Source of the DNA: Microcoleus vaginatus_C
GTDB taxonomy: Bacteria; Cyanobacteriota; Cyanobacteriia; Cyanobacteriales; Microcoleaceae
Length of the DNA: 64,000 bases
Strand: one strand, 5' to 3'
Assembly (NCBI GenBank): GCA_040004035.1
Contig: JAMPLN010000023.1
Shown: piece by piece, positions 42,005 to 52,800 of the stretch
Position numbering within the stretch: the first letter of the stretch is position 1
Layout: each line of letters starts with the position of its first letter
Made by a program: the position numbers and the translations under genes
Notes under the pieces: generated by a model
Told to the model about the DNA's origin: nothing
Databases searched by the model: none
What the model saw: only the letters and a program-made list of their open reading frames with translations

Positions 42005-45000
42005 ATGAACAAGCGCATTTCTCACATGGCAAGTCTACTCCTCATTGCGATCGGATGTCTCGTGCTGCTGGGTTGGCAATTTGACATCTCCCTACTCAAA
42101 AGTGGTTTTCCCGGTATGACCTCGACCATGAAAGCAAACACGGCAATTTGCTTTTTGCTGGCTGGAGTGTCTTTGAGATTGTTGCAGTACAACAGAACCC
42201 GACTGCACCATCGCATCGCTCAAGGGATGGCAGGATTCATAATCATCATCGGTATGCTGACGCTGAGCCAGTATATTCTTGGTTGGAAGCTGGGTATTGA
42301 TCAGTGGCTTTTCCCAGATTTCGTATCTTCAGCGACTCCTTATCCGGGAAGAATGGCAGTAAATACCGCCCTAAATTTTGTGGTGATGGGACTAGCACTG
42401 TTACTGTTAGGGCAAAATTCCCCACGGGACACTTGGTTGGCTCAGATTTTTAGTAGTGTTGCAGCTTTAATTTCTCTACTAGCTTTATTTGGAAACCTAT
42501 TCAATGTCGATATTCTTGAACCGTTGGTCACAATTACGACGACTCAACCCCTAAACACGATCGTCACCTTTTTCATCCTCTATGGAGGAATTTTATTGCT
42601 CCGCCCCAAGGAAGGATTAATGCAAGTAGTAACCAGTCCCCTGGTAGGCGGAGTAATGGTTCGGTGGTTGCTGCCTTGGGGAACAATCTTTCCAGTGACA
42701 GTGAACTGGTTCACTCTTCAGGGACAAAATTTAGGCTGGTATAATGCTAATTTTGGCTATAAATTGCGTTCAACTGTTATGGTTTTGACGTTCTCAATTC
42801 TCATCTTGGGGACGGCTCGCTTTTTGAACCAGATAGATTACAAGCGCCAACAAGCCGAAAAAGAAATTAAAAAACTTAACGAAACTTTAGAAATTCTTGT
42901 GGCTGAACGAACAGATGCTTTACAAAAATCGCAGGCTCGTTTTGCAGGAATTCTAGAAATCGCCAATGATGCAATTATTTCCATCGATCGCACTCAACGC
43001 ATTACCCTGTTTAATCAAGGCGCAGAAAAGATGTTTGGCTATAAAATTGAGGATATTTTAGGGAAGCCACTGAATTTACTGCTGCCAGAACAGTTTAGAG
43101 ATGCACATCCGCAGCATATCAAACAATTTGCCCAGTCTTCTACCAGAGCGCGAAGGATGGGAGAACGAGGCGAGATTTTGGGTCGTCGTCAAGATGGAAC
43201 GCAGTTTGCGGCTGAAGCCTCTATTTCTAGGCTGGAAATGGGAGACGAAACGGTATTTACTGTTATTATGCGCGATATTAGCGATCGCAAGCAAGTAGAA
43301 GCATCACTCGCTCACATGGCAGCGATTGTGGAATACTCTGGTGAGGCAGTTATTAGCAAGTCATTAGACGGCATTATTTTAACCTGGAACAATGCAGCAG
43401 AAAAAATCTTTGGCTACAAGGCTGAAGAAATCATAGGACAATCGATCGTCATTCTAATTCCCTCCTATCTTATTTACGAAGAACAGCAACTCCTAGAAAG
43501 GATTCGACAAGGAGAAACGGTTGATAACTATGAAACCGTGCGTGTCCGAAAAGATGGACAGCTTATCCACATATCTTGTACCATATCACCTCTGAAGGAC
43601 ACAAAAGGCAAAATTATTGGGTGTTCTGTAATTAAACGCGACATCACAGAGCGCAAACGAGCTCAAATAAATCGCCAACAAATTGAGATGGCTTTACGAA
43701 ACAGTGAAGAGCAGTTTCGCCATGCGTTTGAAGATGCCTCTATCGGGATGGCGCTCGTTTCACTTGATGGGCACTGGATTAAAGTCAATCCTTCCTTATG
43801 TCAGATTCTTGGCTACTCCTCAGAAGAGTTGTTAGCGTTAACGTTCCAAGAAATCACCCATCCTGACGATTTAGACGCGGATCTTAGTTATGCCCATCAA
43901 CTATTAGCAGGAACAATTTCAACTTACCAACTGGAAAAACGGTATTTCCACAAACAAGGACATATAATTTGGATTCTTCTTGATGCCTCGCTAGTACAAG
44001 ATGGACAGGGAAATCCACTGCATTTTATTGCTCAGATCCAAGACATTACCGCTCGAAAAGAAGCTCAAAAAACGCTAGATATTCAAAGCGTTATCATGAA
44101 TAACATGGCAGGAGGAGTGTGTTTAATTAAAGCCTCCGACCTCATAATAGTCTACACAAACCCTACCTTTGACGCTATGTTTGGCTGCACAGAGGGCGAA
44201 TTAGCAGGCCAACCCCTTGGTGTCTTGAATTATGTCGATACAAATTTTACACCAGATGTAACCGTTCTAGATATAGTCAGTCAAATTCAACAGACCGGCG
44301 AAGCGAAATATGAAGCCCACAGTAGAAAGAAAGATGGAACTCTCTTTTGGTGCAGAGTTCATACATCCATGTTTGAGCATCCTGAATACGGAACTGTATA
44401 TGTTGCCGTTCAGGAGGACGCAACAGAGCTAAAACTGGCTGAGCAAGGCTTGCAAGCTACCACACATCGCCTTAACTTTCTTCTGAACTACAGCCCCGTT
44501 GTCATTTTTAGCAGTAAAGCTGCTGGCGATTATGGAACAACGTTCCTCAGCGCAAATATCAAAGATATATTGGGCTACGAAACCAGGGAGTTTTTAGAAG
44601 ATTCTAAATTTTGGGTGAATCACTTACACCCAGACGATCTAGAACCAGTGCTTAATGGCTTAGGAAATTTATTCGTTAATGATTTTTATTTCCACGAATA
44701 CCGTCTTCGTCGCTCCGATGGGGTTTATCGCTGGATGCTGGGTCAGCTTAGGCTAATTCGAGATCGTTCAGGTACACCAGTAGAAATCTTGGGATATTTA
44801 ATTGACATTAGCGATCGCAAACAAGCTGAGTTGGAATTTCACCAGGCAAATGAAGCAAACCAAGCCAAGACTGTCTTCCTCGCCAACATGAGCCACGAAC
44901 TCCGCACCCCCCTGAACTCAATTTTGGGATTCACGCAATTGATGAGCTATGATAGAAATCTGACTCCTTCTCTCCAAGAACGTTTACAAATTGTCAATCG

Positions 45001-46252
45001 TAGCGGTAGACATTTATTGGACTTGATTAACGATATTTTAGATTTATCCAAAATAGAGAGCGGACGGATGACCCTCAATGCTTCTGACTTTGATTTGACA
45101 AGTTTGCTGGCTTCTATTGAAGAAATGTTCCAAGTCAAAGTCCAATCTAAAGAATTGCCACTAATTTTTGAGCTAGCTCCCGACATTCCTAAATTTGTGC
45201 ATAGCGACGAGAAAAAACTCTATCAAATCTTGGTCAATCTGCTCGGAAATGCGATTAAGTTTACCAATCAAGGAAGCGTCACCTTACGGGTAAGAGCAAC
45301 ACAAAGAGACAAAACATCCTGTCACCTATGTTTTGAAGTTGAGGATACAGGCGTGGGAATTGCGCCCACAGAAATTGATAAATTATTTAAGGTTTTCGTG
45401 CAAACGCAAGCTGGGAATAATTTGAGTCAAGGCACTGGGCTTGGTTTAGCCATCAGTCAAAAAATCGTCAAACTTATGGGCGGTCAGATTCGGGTTAAAA
45501 GCACTTTGAACCGAGGTAGCACTTTTTCGTTTGAGATTGGTGTACAGTTACCTCAAGCAGACTCCTTACCCCCAGAGTCAATTAATCAAAAAGTAATTAG
45601 TTTAGCTCCCGGACAACCCACTTACCGGATTCTTATTGTTGAAGATTTAGAAGACAATCGTCGCTTGTTAGTCGAGCTCCTGACCTCGGTTGGTTTTGAG
45701 GTGAGAGAAGCAAAACAAGGAGGGGAGGCACTCTCCTTGTGGGAGAGTTGGCGGCCACACCTGATTCTGATGGATCTACGAATGCCGATCGTGGATGGCT
45801 ACACAGCTACTAAATATATTAGAGAACGCCCTCAGAGCCAAGAAACGGTCATTATTGCTTTAACTGCCAGTGTTTTTGAAGAAGATCGAGAGAAAGTTCT
45901 GATGGCTGGCTTTAACGACTTTATGAGCAAGCCTTTTCAGCAGAGACACATCTATGACAAAATCGCTAAATATTTGGGAGTAAAATATATCTACGAAGTC
46001 GTAGAACCAACTCCACAAAAACAATTAGTTGAAACGGTGTCTGTAAAAGATCTATCCACGATGCCCCCTCAGTGGTTAGAACAAATGTATCAAGCTGCTT
46101 ACTATCTCGATACGGAAGTTATGAACGAATTAATCGTACAAATTCCCGAATCCAAAGCAAGTTTGTCCAAAGCACTAACCGATTATATCAATAATTTTAA
46201 TTCTGACCGAATTATGGAGTTGATTCGACCTTTGCTGCCGAATCCACTGTAG
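42005..46252 (+). CDS. Hybrid sensor histidine kinase with membrane sensor and five PAS domains
   Basis: 1415 aa. N-terminal membrane sensor of about 270 residues with seven or eight helices (MASLLLIAIGCLVLLGW ... VLTFSILILGTA), then a coiled coil, five PAS/PAC units (ends at about 430, 560, 695, 820 and 950, each closing with DIxxRK-type sequence), HisKA with H964 in MSHELRTPLNS, HATPase (NLLGNAIKFT, DTGVGIAP, GTGLGLAIS), a receiver with D1257 in LILMDLRMPIVDG, and a C-terminal segment of about 70 residues that may be a helical Hpt-like or linker part. Likely works with the divergent GGDEF-EAL regulator 240 bp away, through a shared promoter region. Signal unknown. Confidence 0.92.
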   Translation: MNKRISHMASLLLIAIGCLVLLGWQFDISLLKSGFPGMTSTMKANTAICFLLAGVSLRLLQYNRTRLHHRIAQGMAGFIIIIGMLTLSQYILGWKLGIDQWLFPDFVSSATPYPGRMAVNTALNFVVMGLALLLLGQNSPRDTWLAQIFSSVAALISLLALFGNLFNVDILEPLVTITTTQPLNTIVTFFILYGGILLLRPKEGLMQVVTSPLVGGVMVRWLLPWGTIFPVTVNWFTLQGQNLGWYNANFGYKLRSTVMVLTFSILILGTARFLNQIDYKRQQAEKEIKKLNETLEILVAERTDALQKSQARFAGILEIANDAIISIDRTQRITLFNQGAEKMFGYKIEDILGKPLNLLLPEQFRDAHPQHIKQFAQSSTRARRMGERGEILGRRQDGTQFAAEASISRLEMGDETVFTVIMRDISDRKQVEASLAHMAAIVEYSGEAVISKSLDGIILTWNNAAEKIFGYKAEEIIGQSIVILIPSYLIYEEQQLLERIRQGETVDNYETVRVRKDGQLIHISCTISPLKDTKGKIIGCSVIKRDITERKRAQINRQQIEMALRNSEEQFRHAFEDASIGMALVSLDGHWIKVNPSLCQILGYSSEELLALTFQEITHPDDLDADLSYAHQLLAGTISTYQLEKRYFHKQGHIIWILLDASLVQDGQGNPLHFIAQIQDITARKEAQKTLDIQSVIMNNMAGGVCLIKASDLIIVYTNPTFDAMFGCTEGELAGQPLGVLNYVDTNFTPDVTVLDIVSQIQQTGEAKYEAHSRKKDGTLFWCRVHTSMFEHPEYGTVYVAVQEDATELKLAEQGLQATTHRLNFLLNYSPVVIFSSKAAGDYGTTFLSANIKDILGYETREFLEDSKFWVNHLHPDDLEPVLNGLGNLFVNDFYFHEYRLRRSDGVYRWMLGQLRLIRDRSGTPVEILGYLIDISDRKQAELEFHQANEANQAKTVFLANMSHELRTPLNSILGFTQLMSYDRNLTPSLQERLQIVNRSGRHLLDLINDILDLSKIESGRMTLNASDFDLTSLLASIEEMFQVKVQSKELPLIFELAPDIPKFVHSDEKKLYQILVNLLGNAIKFTNQGSVTLRVRATQRDKTSCHLCFEVEDTGVGIAPTEIDKLFKVFVQTQAGNNLSQGTGLGLAISQKIVKLMGGQIRVKSTLNRGSTFSFEIGVQLPQADSLPPESINQKVISLAPGQPTYRILIVEDLEDNRRLLVELLTSVGFEVREAKQGGEALSLWESWRPHLILMDLRMPIVDGYTATKYIRERPQSQETVIIALTASVFEEDREKVLMAGFNDFMSKPFQQRHIYDKIAKYLGVKYIYEVVEPTPQKQLVETVSVKDLSTMPPQWLEQMYQAAYYLDTEVMNELIVQIPESKASLSKALTDYINNFNSDRIMELIRPLLPNPL

Positions 46253-46510
46253 TTATCGAGTTTAAGGACACAGAAGCTATAGCGCTGTAACCAGTGGCTA
46301 TATTTGCCATATAAACCAACCTCGAAAAGGATTTGGAAGTTTTTGGATAAGTCTATTGCAGATATCCATCAGCTTGAGGGAATGGCATACACATTAGATG
46401 AAATGTGCTGTATCATATAGCAATTCTATTTCGTATGTGAAGGAGATTTATTTTTTTTATTAAATGCAGAGGGTGCTGAGGGGGCAGAGAAATAGAAAAG
46501 AGATATAGAA

Positions 46511-47269
46511 ATGATTGATTTAACCGGAAAAGTAATTTTAGTAACTGGTGGCTCGAAAGGGATTGGCGCAGCGACGGTGCGGACTCTGGTTAATGCTGGG
46601 GCCGAGGTGATTTTGCATTACTGTCGCAGTCACAAAGAAGCGGAAGCGGTAGCCGCAAGTGTGGCGCGCGATCGCTGTTATTTATTAGCAGCAGATTTGA
46701 TGGTGGAAAACGCGGCCTCGACTTTGTGGCGAGATGCTTTAAAATGGCGGGGTCATATTGATATTTTAGTTAATAATGCGGGGATTATGCAGTCAGCGGG
46801 TATCGAGGACAAATTCGATATTTGGTCTTCAGCTTGGCAGCAAACTCTACAAGTAAATTTAGTGGCCGTTGCCGATTTGTGCCGGGAATCTATCCTGCAT
46901 TTTCAAACTCGCCGAGTCGGCACAATTATTAATATAGCAAGTCGCGCTGCTTTTCGCGGCGATGACCCGAATTATCTGCACTACGCCGCTTCTAAAGGTG
47001 CTATTGTTGCTTTAACTCGCAGCATTGCTAGAGGGTTTGCGGCTGATAATATTTTGGCATTTACAGTTGCACCGGGATTTGTCAGTACAGAAATGTCTAA
47101 CCAGTTTATTCAGGAGTTCGGTGAAGCTGATATTATTCGCGATATCCCGATCGGCAAAATCGCTCCTCCTCAAGATGTTGCCAATGTTATCGCGTTTTTA
47201 GCGTCGGGTTTAGCTGCACACGCTACCGGGACTACGATCGACATTAATGGAGCCTCTTACGTGCATTGA
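46511..47269 (+). CDS. Short-chain dehydrogenase/reductase (SDR)
   Basis: 252 aa, classical SDR: cofactor loop TGGSKGIGAAT, NNAGIM, catalytic Ser in NIASRAAF, YAASKG (Tyr/Lys), VAPGFVSTEM. The residues after the second beta strand (HYCRSHKEAE) have Arg, which hints at NADP(H) use. Substrate cannot be named. Upstream 258 bp hold only AT-rich sequence. Confidence 0.88.
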   Translation: MIDLTGKVILVTGGSKGIGAATVRTLVNAGAEVILHYCRSHKEAEAVAASVARDRCYLLAADLMVENAASTLWRDALKWRGHIDILVNNAGIMQSAGIEDKFDIWSSAWQQTLQVNLVAVADLCRESILHFQTRRVGTIINIASRAAFRGDDPNYLHYAASKGAIVALTRSIARGFAADNILAFTVAPGFVSTEMSNQFIQEFGEADIIRDIPIGKIAPPQDVANVIAFLASGLAAHATGTTIDINGASYVH

Positions 47270-47405
47270 GACAGTTCTGTAAAATACCTCTCAAGGCTCA
47301 CGCTGATATCTTTTAAAACCAACTAATTTATCACTTTAGCAAGACGCTAAAAACATCATAAATGACTTAATGTTAGATGAAAAGACAATCTGAGGAAAGT
47401 TGATT

Positions 47406-48503
47406 ATGACAACAGATAACGGCACCAACACCAAACGAGTTGCCATACTCATCGAAAATGGAGTAGAAGATTCGGAATTTCTAGTTCCTTACAACGCCTT
47501 AAAACAAGCAAATTTTGATGTAGTTGTCCTCGGTTCGCGGACAAACGAAAAGTATGCAGGGAAACAAGGAAAAGTTGCTCAGCAAGCTGACGGAACTACC
47601 ACTGAAGCAGTACCTGCAGAATTCGATGCAGTGATAATTCCCGGCGGTATGGCTCCCGATATGATGCGGACTAATCCCAATACAGTACGTTTTGTACGAG
47701 AAGCATTTGAGCAAGGAAAAATCGTCGCTGCTGTGTGCCACGGCCCGCAAGTTTTGATAGAAGCCGACTTGCTGAAAGGCAAAAATGCGACGGGTTTCTT
47801 GGCAATTAAAACAGACATGATTAATGCCGGAGCTAACTACATTAACGAAGCTTTAGTAGTTGACGGCAACTTGATTACTTCCCGCCAACCGGGAGATTTA
47901 GCAATATTTACCACCGCAATTATGGCTCGCCTCGGTTACGGCGGAAAAGAAGTCGGTTTGCCAGAAGAAACTGACACAAATGCAGAATGGTGGAAATTAG
48001 CTAATGGTTGGGGAGGTTCTACACAAGGCGACATTGTTAAAGGTTTGAATACCGCCCTGGCAGGGGAACGCTATGCTTGCGAAGCGTTTGAACATTATGC
48101 CGAAAAAACGCAAGATAGCGATTTGCGATCGCTCTTGAGAGAAATGATTCAAAACAAACAGAACCACATCCTCGCTCTCGAAAAACGCCTCAACGATTTC
48201 GGTGAAAAACCCTCAATTCCTGCCCAAATTGCTGACAAATACGCTAAATTAAAAGCTTCGATGCAAGGAACCGATGAAACGTTCTTACTGCGGAGCACTC
48301 TAGGTGACTTGCAAACCGGTGTTGTCGATATCAACAACCTGCGGGTGAAGTTCACAGATCCCGTATCAACTGCTATTTTGACAGAGATAGAATCGGATTT
48401 GTCCAAGTGTGAACAAGTCGTTGCTAAACTCTTCCGCGCCCGTGCAGTTTCCCAGGAAATCAAGTCGCCTAAACCTTCGACTAGCCCCGCTGTAAAAATG
48501 TAA
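47406..48503 (+). CDS. DJ-1/PfpI domain fused to a ferritin-like four-helix domain
   Basis: 365 aa from ATG 47406 (GAGGAAAG before it; in-frame TTG upstream not used). Residues 1-185 are a DJ-1/PfpI/YhbO glutamine-amidotransferase-like domain with nucleophile C111 in AAVCHGPQ, followed by H112, and the E21 partner in GVEDSEF. Residues about 205-345 are a helical bundle (GDIVKGLNTALAGERYACEAFEHYA, LLREMIQNKQNHILALEKR, DTVxx-type DLQTGVVDINNLRV) resembling DUF2383/ferritin-like proteins with potential ExxH metal ligands. Such fusions would combine stress-protein deglycase/holdase activity with a metal-binding helical module; the biochemical role is unknown. Confidence 0.85.
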   Translation: MTTDNGTNTKRVAILIENGVEDSEFLVPYNALKQANFDVVVLGSRTNEKYAGKQGKVAQQADGTTTEAVPAEFDAVIIPGGMAPDMMRTNPNTVRFVREAFEQGKIVAAVCHGPQVLIEADLLKGKNATGFLAIKTDMINAGANYINEALVVDGNLITSRQPGDLAIFTTAIMARLGYGGKEVGLPEETDTNAEWWKLANGWGGSTQGDIVKGLNTALAGERYACEAFEHYAEKTQDSDLRSLLREMIQNKQNHILALEKRLNDFGEKPSIPAQIADKYAKLKASMQGTDETFLLRSTLGDLQTGVVDINNLRVKFTDPVSTAILTEIESDLSKCEQVVAKLFRARAVSQEIKSPKPSTSPAVKM

Positions 48504-48877
48504 TCAGCAAGGGAATAAATAAGTTTGTAGTTTTATTGAGATGTGAAAACCCGTACCAATATCGCCACTACAAACTTGATCTGCAATCATATAATATACG
48601 CCTTGGCGGTAAAATAAAACCCAACACTAAAAAGCAGATATTCAACTAACTGCAAGGTGGAGGGTTTTATTAAATGGGTTTTATTTTTATTTCAGCCCCC
48701 CGGATACATTCGTAAAGTGGCTTTCTTCAATTCTTCAATTCTTCAATTCTTCAATTCTTTAATCTAAAATCTAAAATCTAAAATCGATTGCCTTCTTCCC
48801 TCTTCCTTTAGACAGGAGACACCTGGGCTATAAATGCGCTACTGTGTTGCCAATATTTTGATGAGGAAAAAAAGGCT
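48504..48877. other. Intergenic region with octamer and heptamer repeats
   Basis: 374 bp. TTCAATTC repeats (about 48725-48762), then TCTAAAA heptamers (48765-48786). An imperfect hairpin around AAAACCCAACACTAAAAAGC ... GGGTTTTA-type ends (48616-48682) may end the previous transcript. Confidence 0.5.
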
Positions 48878-49582
48878 GTGGTTCCCTTACGCGATGAAAA
48901 TCCCATTACTATCACTCCCTACGTCACCTACGGGCTGATTGCCGCAAACATATTAGTATTTTTGTACGAACTCAGTTTGGGCGATCGACAATTAACCCAA
49001 TTCTTCTACTCTTGGGCCGTAATTCCTTGCCAGTTAAGCAATATGTGTCGGGTTGCTCTGCCAGCTTCGCCATTTCCCGAATGGACGACACTAATTAGCT
49101 CCCAATTCCTGCACGCAGGCTTTCTCCACATTGCCGGAAATATGTTATTTTTGTGGATTTTTGGCAACAATGTAGAAGACCGTTTAGGACACGTCAAATT
49201 TATAATATTTTACCTTACTTGCGGCGTTTTAGCATCACTAACTCAGTGGTTTTTTTCCTCAGCATCTGCCATTCCGTCCCTGGGTGCTAGCGGCGCGATC
49301 GCAGGCGTGATGGGAGCTTACATTCTCAGATATCCCCAAGCCAGAGTTCTGACACTGCTTCCCCTGGGAATCTTTTTTACCACCGTCAGAGTCCCCGCTT
49401 TCTTCTTTCTAGGATTTTGGTTTGCACAGCAAGCATTGAGCGGCCTGGCTTCGTTGAATGCCCCGGCAAGTGTCGGCATGGAATCCGGGGGAGTTGCCTA
49501 CTGGGCCCACGCCGGCGGCTTTGTTTTCGGCGCTATTCTCGGCCCTTTATTGGGACTTTTTTCTGAGGAAAATCAAATTTAA
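48878..49582 (+). CDS. Rhomboid-family intramembrane serine protease
   Basis: 234 aa with a GTG start after GAGGAAAA. Six to seven membrane helices; catalytic Ser in GASGAIAG (GxSG motif) and catalytic His in YWAHAGGFVFG; N-terminal HAGFLHIAGNMLFLWIFGNNVED is the HxxxN oxyanion region. Cleaves transmembrane substrates. The 3' end is partly duplicated in the following intergenic region (see repeat). Confidence 0.92.
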   Translation: MVPLRDENPITITPYVTYGLIAANILVFLYELSLGDRQLTQFFYSWAVIPCQLSNMCRVALPASPFPEWTTLISSQFLHAGFLHIAGNMLFLWIFGNNVEDRLGHVKFIIFYLTCGVLASLTQWFFSSASAIPSLGASGAIAGVMGAYILRYPQARVLTLLPLGIFFTTVRVPAFFFLGFWFAQQALSGLASLNAPASVGMESGGVAYWAHAGGFVFGAILGPLLGLFSEENQI

Positions 49583-49833
49583 TTTTTCACCGTAAATTAA
49601 CACAGATTAACGCAGATAAACTGCAAACAAAATCGGCGTTAATCTGCGTTAATCTGCAGTTTCAAACCTCGAATTTTTCTCAAAGTTCGGCGCTATTCTC
49701 TGGCATTTGTGGGGCTTGTTTTCTAAAGATAATCAGGTTTACTTTTTTACCCCCAGATAAACACAAATTAACGCAGATAAACTGCCAAGAAAATCGGCGT
49801 TAATCTGCGTTAATCTGCGGTTTCAAACCTCTT
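49526..49833. repeat. Duplicated rhomboid 3' end plus CGCAGAT repeat
   Basis: Copy 1 (about 49526-49677) starts inside the rhomboid gene at TTCGGCGCTATTCTC; copy 2 (about 49686-49833) starts with the same 15 bp. Copy 2 still reads AILWHLWGLFSKDNQV against AILGPLLGLFSEENQI of the gene. Each copy ends with a hairpin-forming AACGCAGATAAACTGC / GGCGTTAATCTGCGTTAATC block. Confidence 0.8.
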
Positions 49834-49839
49834 ATCTTC

Positions 49840-52800
49840 CTAGATAAACGTCAAGTCAAATTCCGAAAGAGCAGAAACCCCAGTTACACCATTTAACTTC
49901 GCCAAAATGCGAGAATCGCTGCCGGTGAGGTTATTGCCATTGCCGTCATAAATGATGTAAGTATTGCCACCGGAATCGTAGGCAAACAAGAAAGCACTTC
50001 CTCCCAGAATATTTGCAGAAACAGTTGTCTGCACATTCAGCAGAACTTGACTGCCATTGCTGAGATTGGGGAATCCGGGGGCAAAATTAAACTGATCGGC
50101 GATCGGCACACCCAGACCGCTAAAATCAGTAATCACATCGTATCCGCCCGCCGCGATCGCAGCCTCGATCGCCGCCGAAGAAGCCGCATCAAAAGCAGGC
50201 CCACCTTGTGCAGGGCTGGTATAGCGGAATTGATTGCTGCCACCGCCCCCCGTCATGGTATCTGCGCCGAGGCCCCCTACGAGCACGTCGTTATCCAAAC
50301 CGCCGTTAATCGTATCGTTGCCGCCTTGACCATCAATAGTATCGCTGCCCGCCAAACCGTCTAAATTGTCCGGCAAAGAACCCCCAACTAAATTGTTAGG
50401 CCCGCTATCAGCCGGCAAGATTTGAACGGTGACAGTACCTACGCCCGGAACTGTCCCGAATCCGTCGCTGACGCTGTAGGTGAAAGCAGTTGTACCCGCT
50501 ACGTTGCCGGGGATGAATTGCACTTGAGAGACAAGATTTACAGCTATCCCCAGTTGCGGTGTGCTGACATTGATAATGCTGAGCGTCCCTTTTTGCGGGC
50601 TGGAATCGTTGGCCAGCACGTCGATAAAAGTGGGCAGCAAATTATTCGTATTGGTAAATACGATGCCGTCATCAACAACAATTGGCGGCAGGAGAGTTGG
50701 AACAGTTACGGAGGTATCGAAAGAATTGATGTTAATTGCGACTGACGCTGCTGCCGTGCCGCCTTGGTCGTCAGCTACGCTGTAGCTGAAAGAACCGGCT
50801 TGCCCGATCACGTTTGTTCCAGGTTGAAATGTCAGTCCAAGTAAATCCTGAACCGTTAACTTTTGGTTCACGGTGACGGGACTCGTACCGGTAGTTACCT
50901 GACCAAAAGTAGGATTGGGAAGTCCGACTACCGCGATCGACAGTGGCTGGCCTTCCGGGTCGCTGGGCGCCGAAATGCTCAGAGACAGAGGCAAATTCTG
51001 CAAACCAGTCACCGTCTTGCCAGCTTCCACGATCGGCGGCTGGTTAGGAGTCGGAGATGTAAAACTCGGCGGAGTCGGCCCCCCGCCCAAAGGCGGAGGA
51101 GTTGGGGGCGCCGCAGTTGGAGTCGGGACGATCGAAGGACTCGGACTCGGAGTTGTCCCGCCGGCAGTCGGAGTCGGACTCGGACTCGGACTCGGAACCT
51201 GTGTCGGCAATGTCCCCGTTGTTGGTATTGGACTCGGAGTTGTCCCCGGTGATGGACTCGGAGTCGGAGTCGGAGCCGGTTCCGGAGAAGGAGCCGGTGC
51301 CGGTTCCGGAGAAGGAGCCGGTGCCGGTTCCGGAGAAGGAGCCGGTGCAGGAGAAGGTGTTGTCCCCGTTGCCGGTGCAGGAGAAGGTGTTGTCCCCGTT
51401 GCCGGTGCAGGAGAAGGTGTTGTCCCCGTTGCCGGTGCAGGAGAAGGTGTTGTCCCCGTTGCCGGTGCAGGAGAAGGAGTTGTCCCCGTTGCCGGTGCAG
51501 GAGAAGGTGTTGTCCCCGTTGCCGGTGCAGGAGAAGGTGTTGTCCCCGTTGCTGGAGTCGGAGAAGGTGTTGTCCCCGTTGCCGGAGTCGGAGAAACACT
51601 TGTCCCCTCAATGGTGAAGGGATTGTCGTTTACGCGCGGTATCTGAGCTGTAGTGAACCTAGATTCATCTAGCGAGTTCGATCGAACATCAATCAACACC
51701 GCCAAAAATTCCCCAGTTCGCCTGTCTCTAATAATCGTGTTGCTAGAATTCGAGCCTTGGCCCTGGAAAATTTCTAATTCGGTAAAGTTCAGACCTCCAG
51801 CCAGACCGATCGAGTCTCCCGCATTAAAATCTCTAATTACATCAGCATCGCCGACTTCGCGGCCGCCAGTAGTAAGAAACCCGTTGCCACCAGGCGACGT
51901 GCCCACCCTACCGAGAACAAAGATATCCGATCCGTCGCCTCCTGTCAGAGTATCAGACCCGCGATCGCCCGAAAGAATATCATCCCCAGGCCCCCCAGAC
52001 AAAGAATCATTGCCGTCGCCTCCGAAGATCAGGTCATCACCCTCGCCGCCATCACCAGTATCGTTACCAACACCACCGGTGATGACATCCCCGCCCTCCT
52101 GGCCCAACAAAATATCATCGCCAGCCGCGCCTATGAGGCAGTCGTTACCCGTGTCGCCAAAAACAGTGTCACTGCCCTTGTCGCCCAAAATCAGGTCGTC
52201 CTCCCCACCACCGCGCAGACAGTCATTGCCTTTACCGCCGTACAGCGAGTCGTTGCCTTCAGCACCCAAGACAAGATCGTTGCCCTGGTCGCCAAAAGCT
52301 ACGTCACCGCCCTCGTCGCCAGAAACCAAGTCATCGCCTTTTCCGCCCCGCGCCGTGTCATTGCCACGCCCGCCCTCAACAATATCTTTACCAGCGCCGC
52401 CGTTGAGAGAATCGTTACCGTCTTCGCCCCTGAGTAGATCGTCTCCGTCCCGACTCAGAAGCGTGTCGTCGCCGGCCCCCCCGGAAATCGTGTCATTGAA
52501 CAAGCTGCCGATTAAATAGTTACTGCCGTCATTTGCGACAACTAAGCCATCGACAAAAAGTGGCTCTGGGGGAGGCGTGGGAACTGTCAGAGGTGGCCGC
52601 GGCACAGGCGTGACAGAAATGTCCGTCCCCGTCATCATCGGCGGCTCCGTCCCCGTCATCATCGGCGGTTCCGTCCCCGTCATCATCGGCGGTTCCGTCC
52701 CCGTCATCATCGGCGGCTCCGTCCCCGTCATCATCGGTGGCTGCGTTCCCGTCATCATCGGCGGCTCCGTCCCCGACGACGGCGTAGGCTGCGGCACCGT

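Noticed and set aside
50915..52519. Long plus-strand ORFs opposite the large RTX genes
   Set aside because: They consist of Pro/Ser/Val-rich translations of RTX and linker repeats in the wrong strand; no start or family support.
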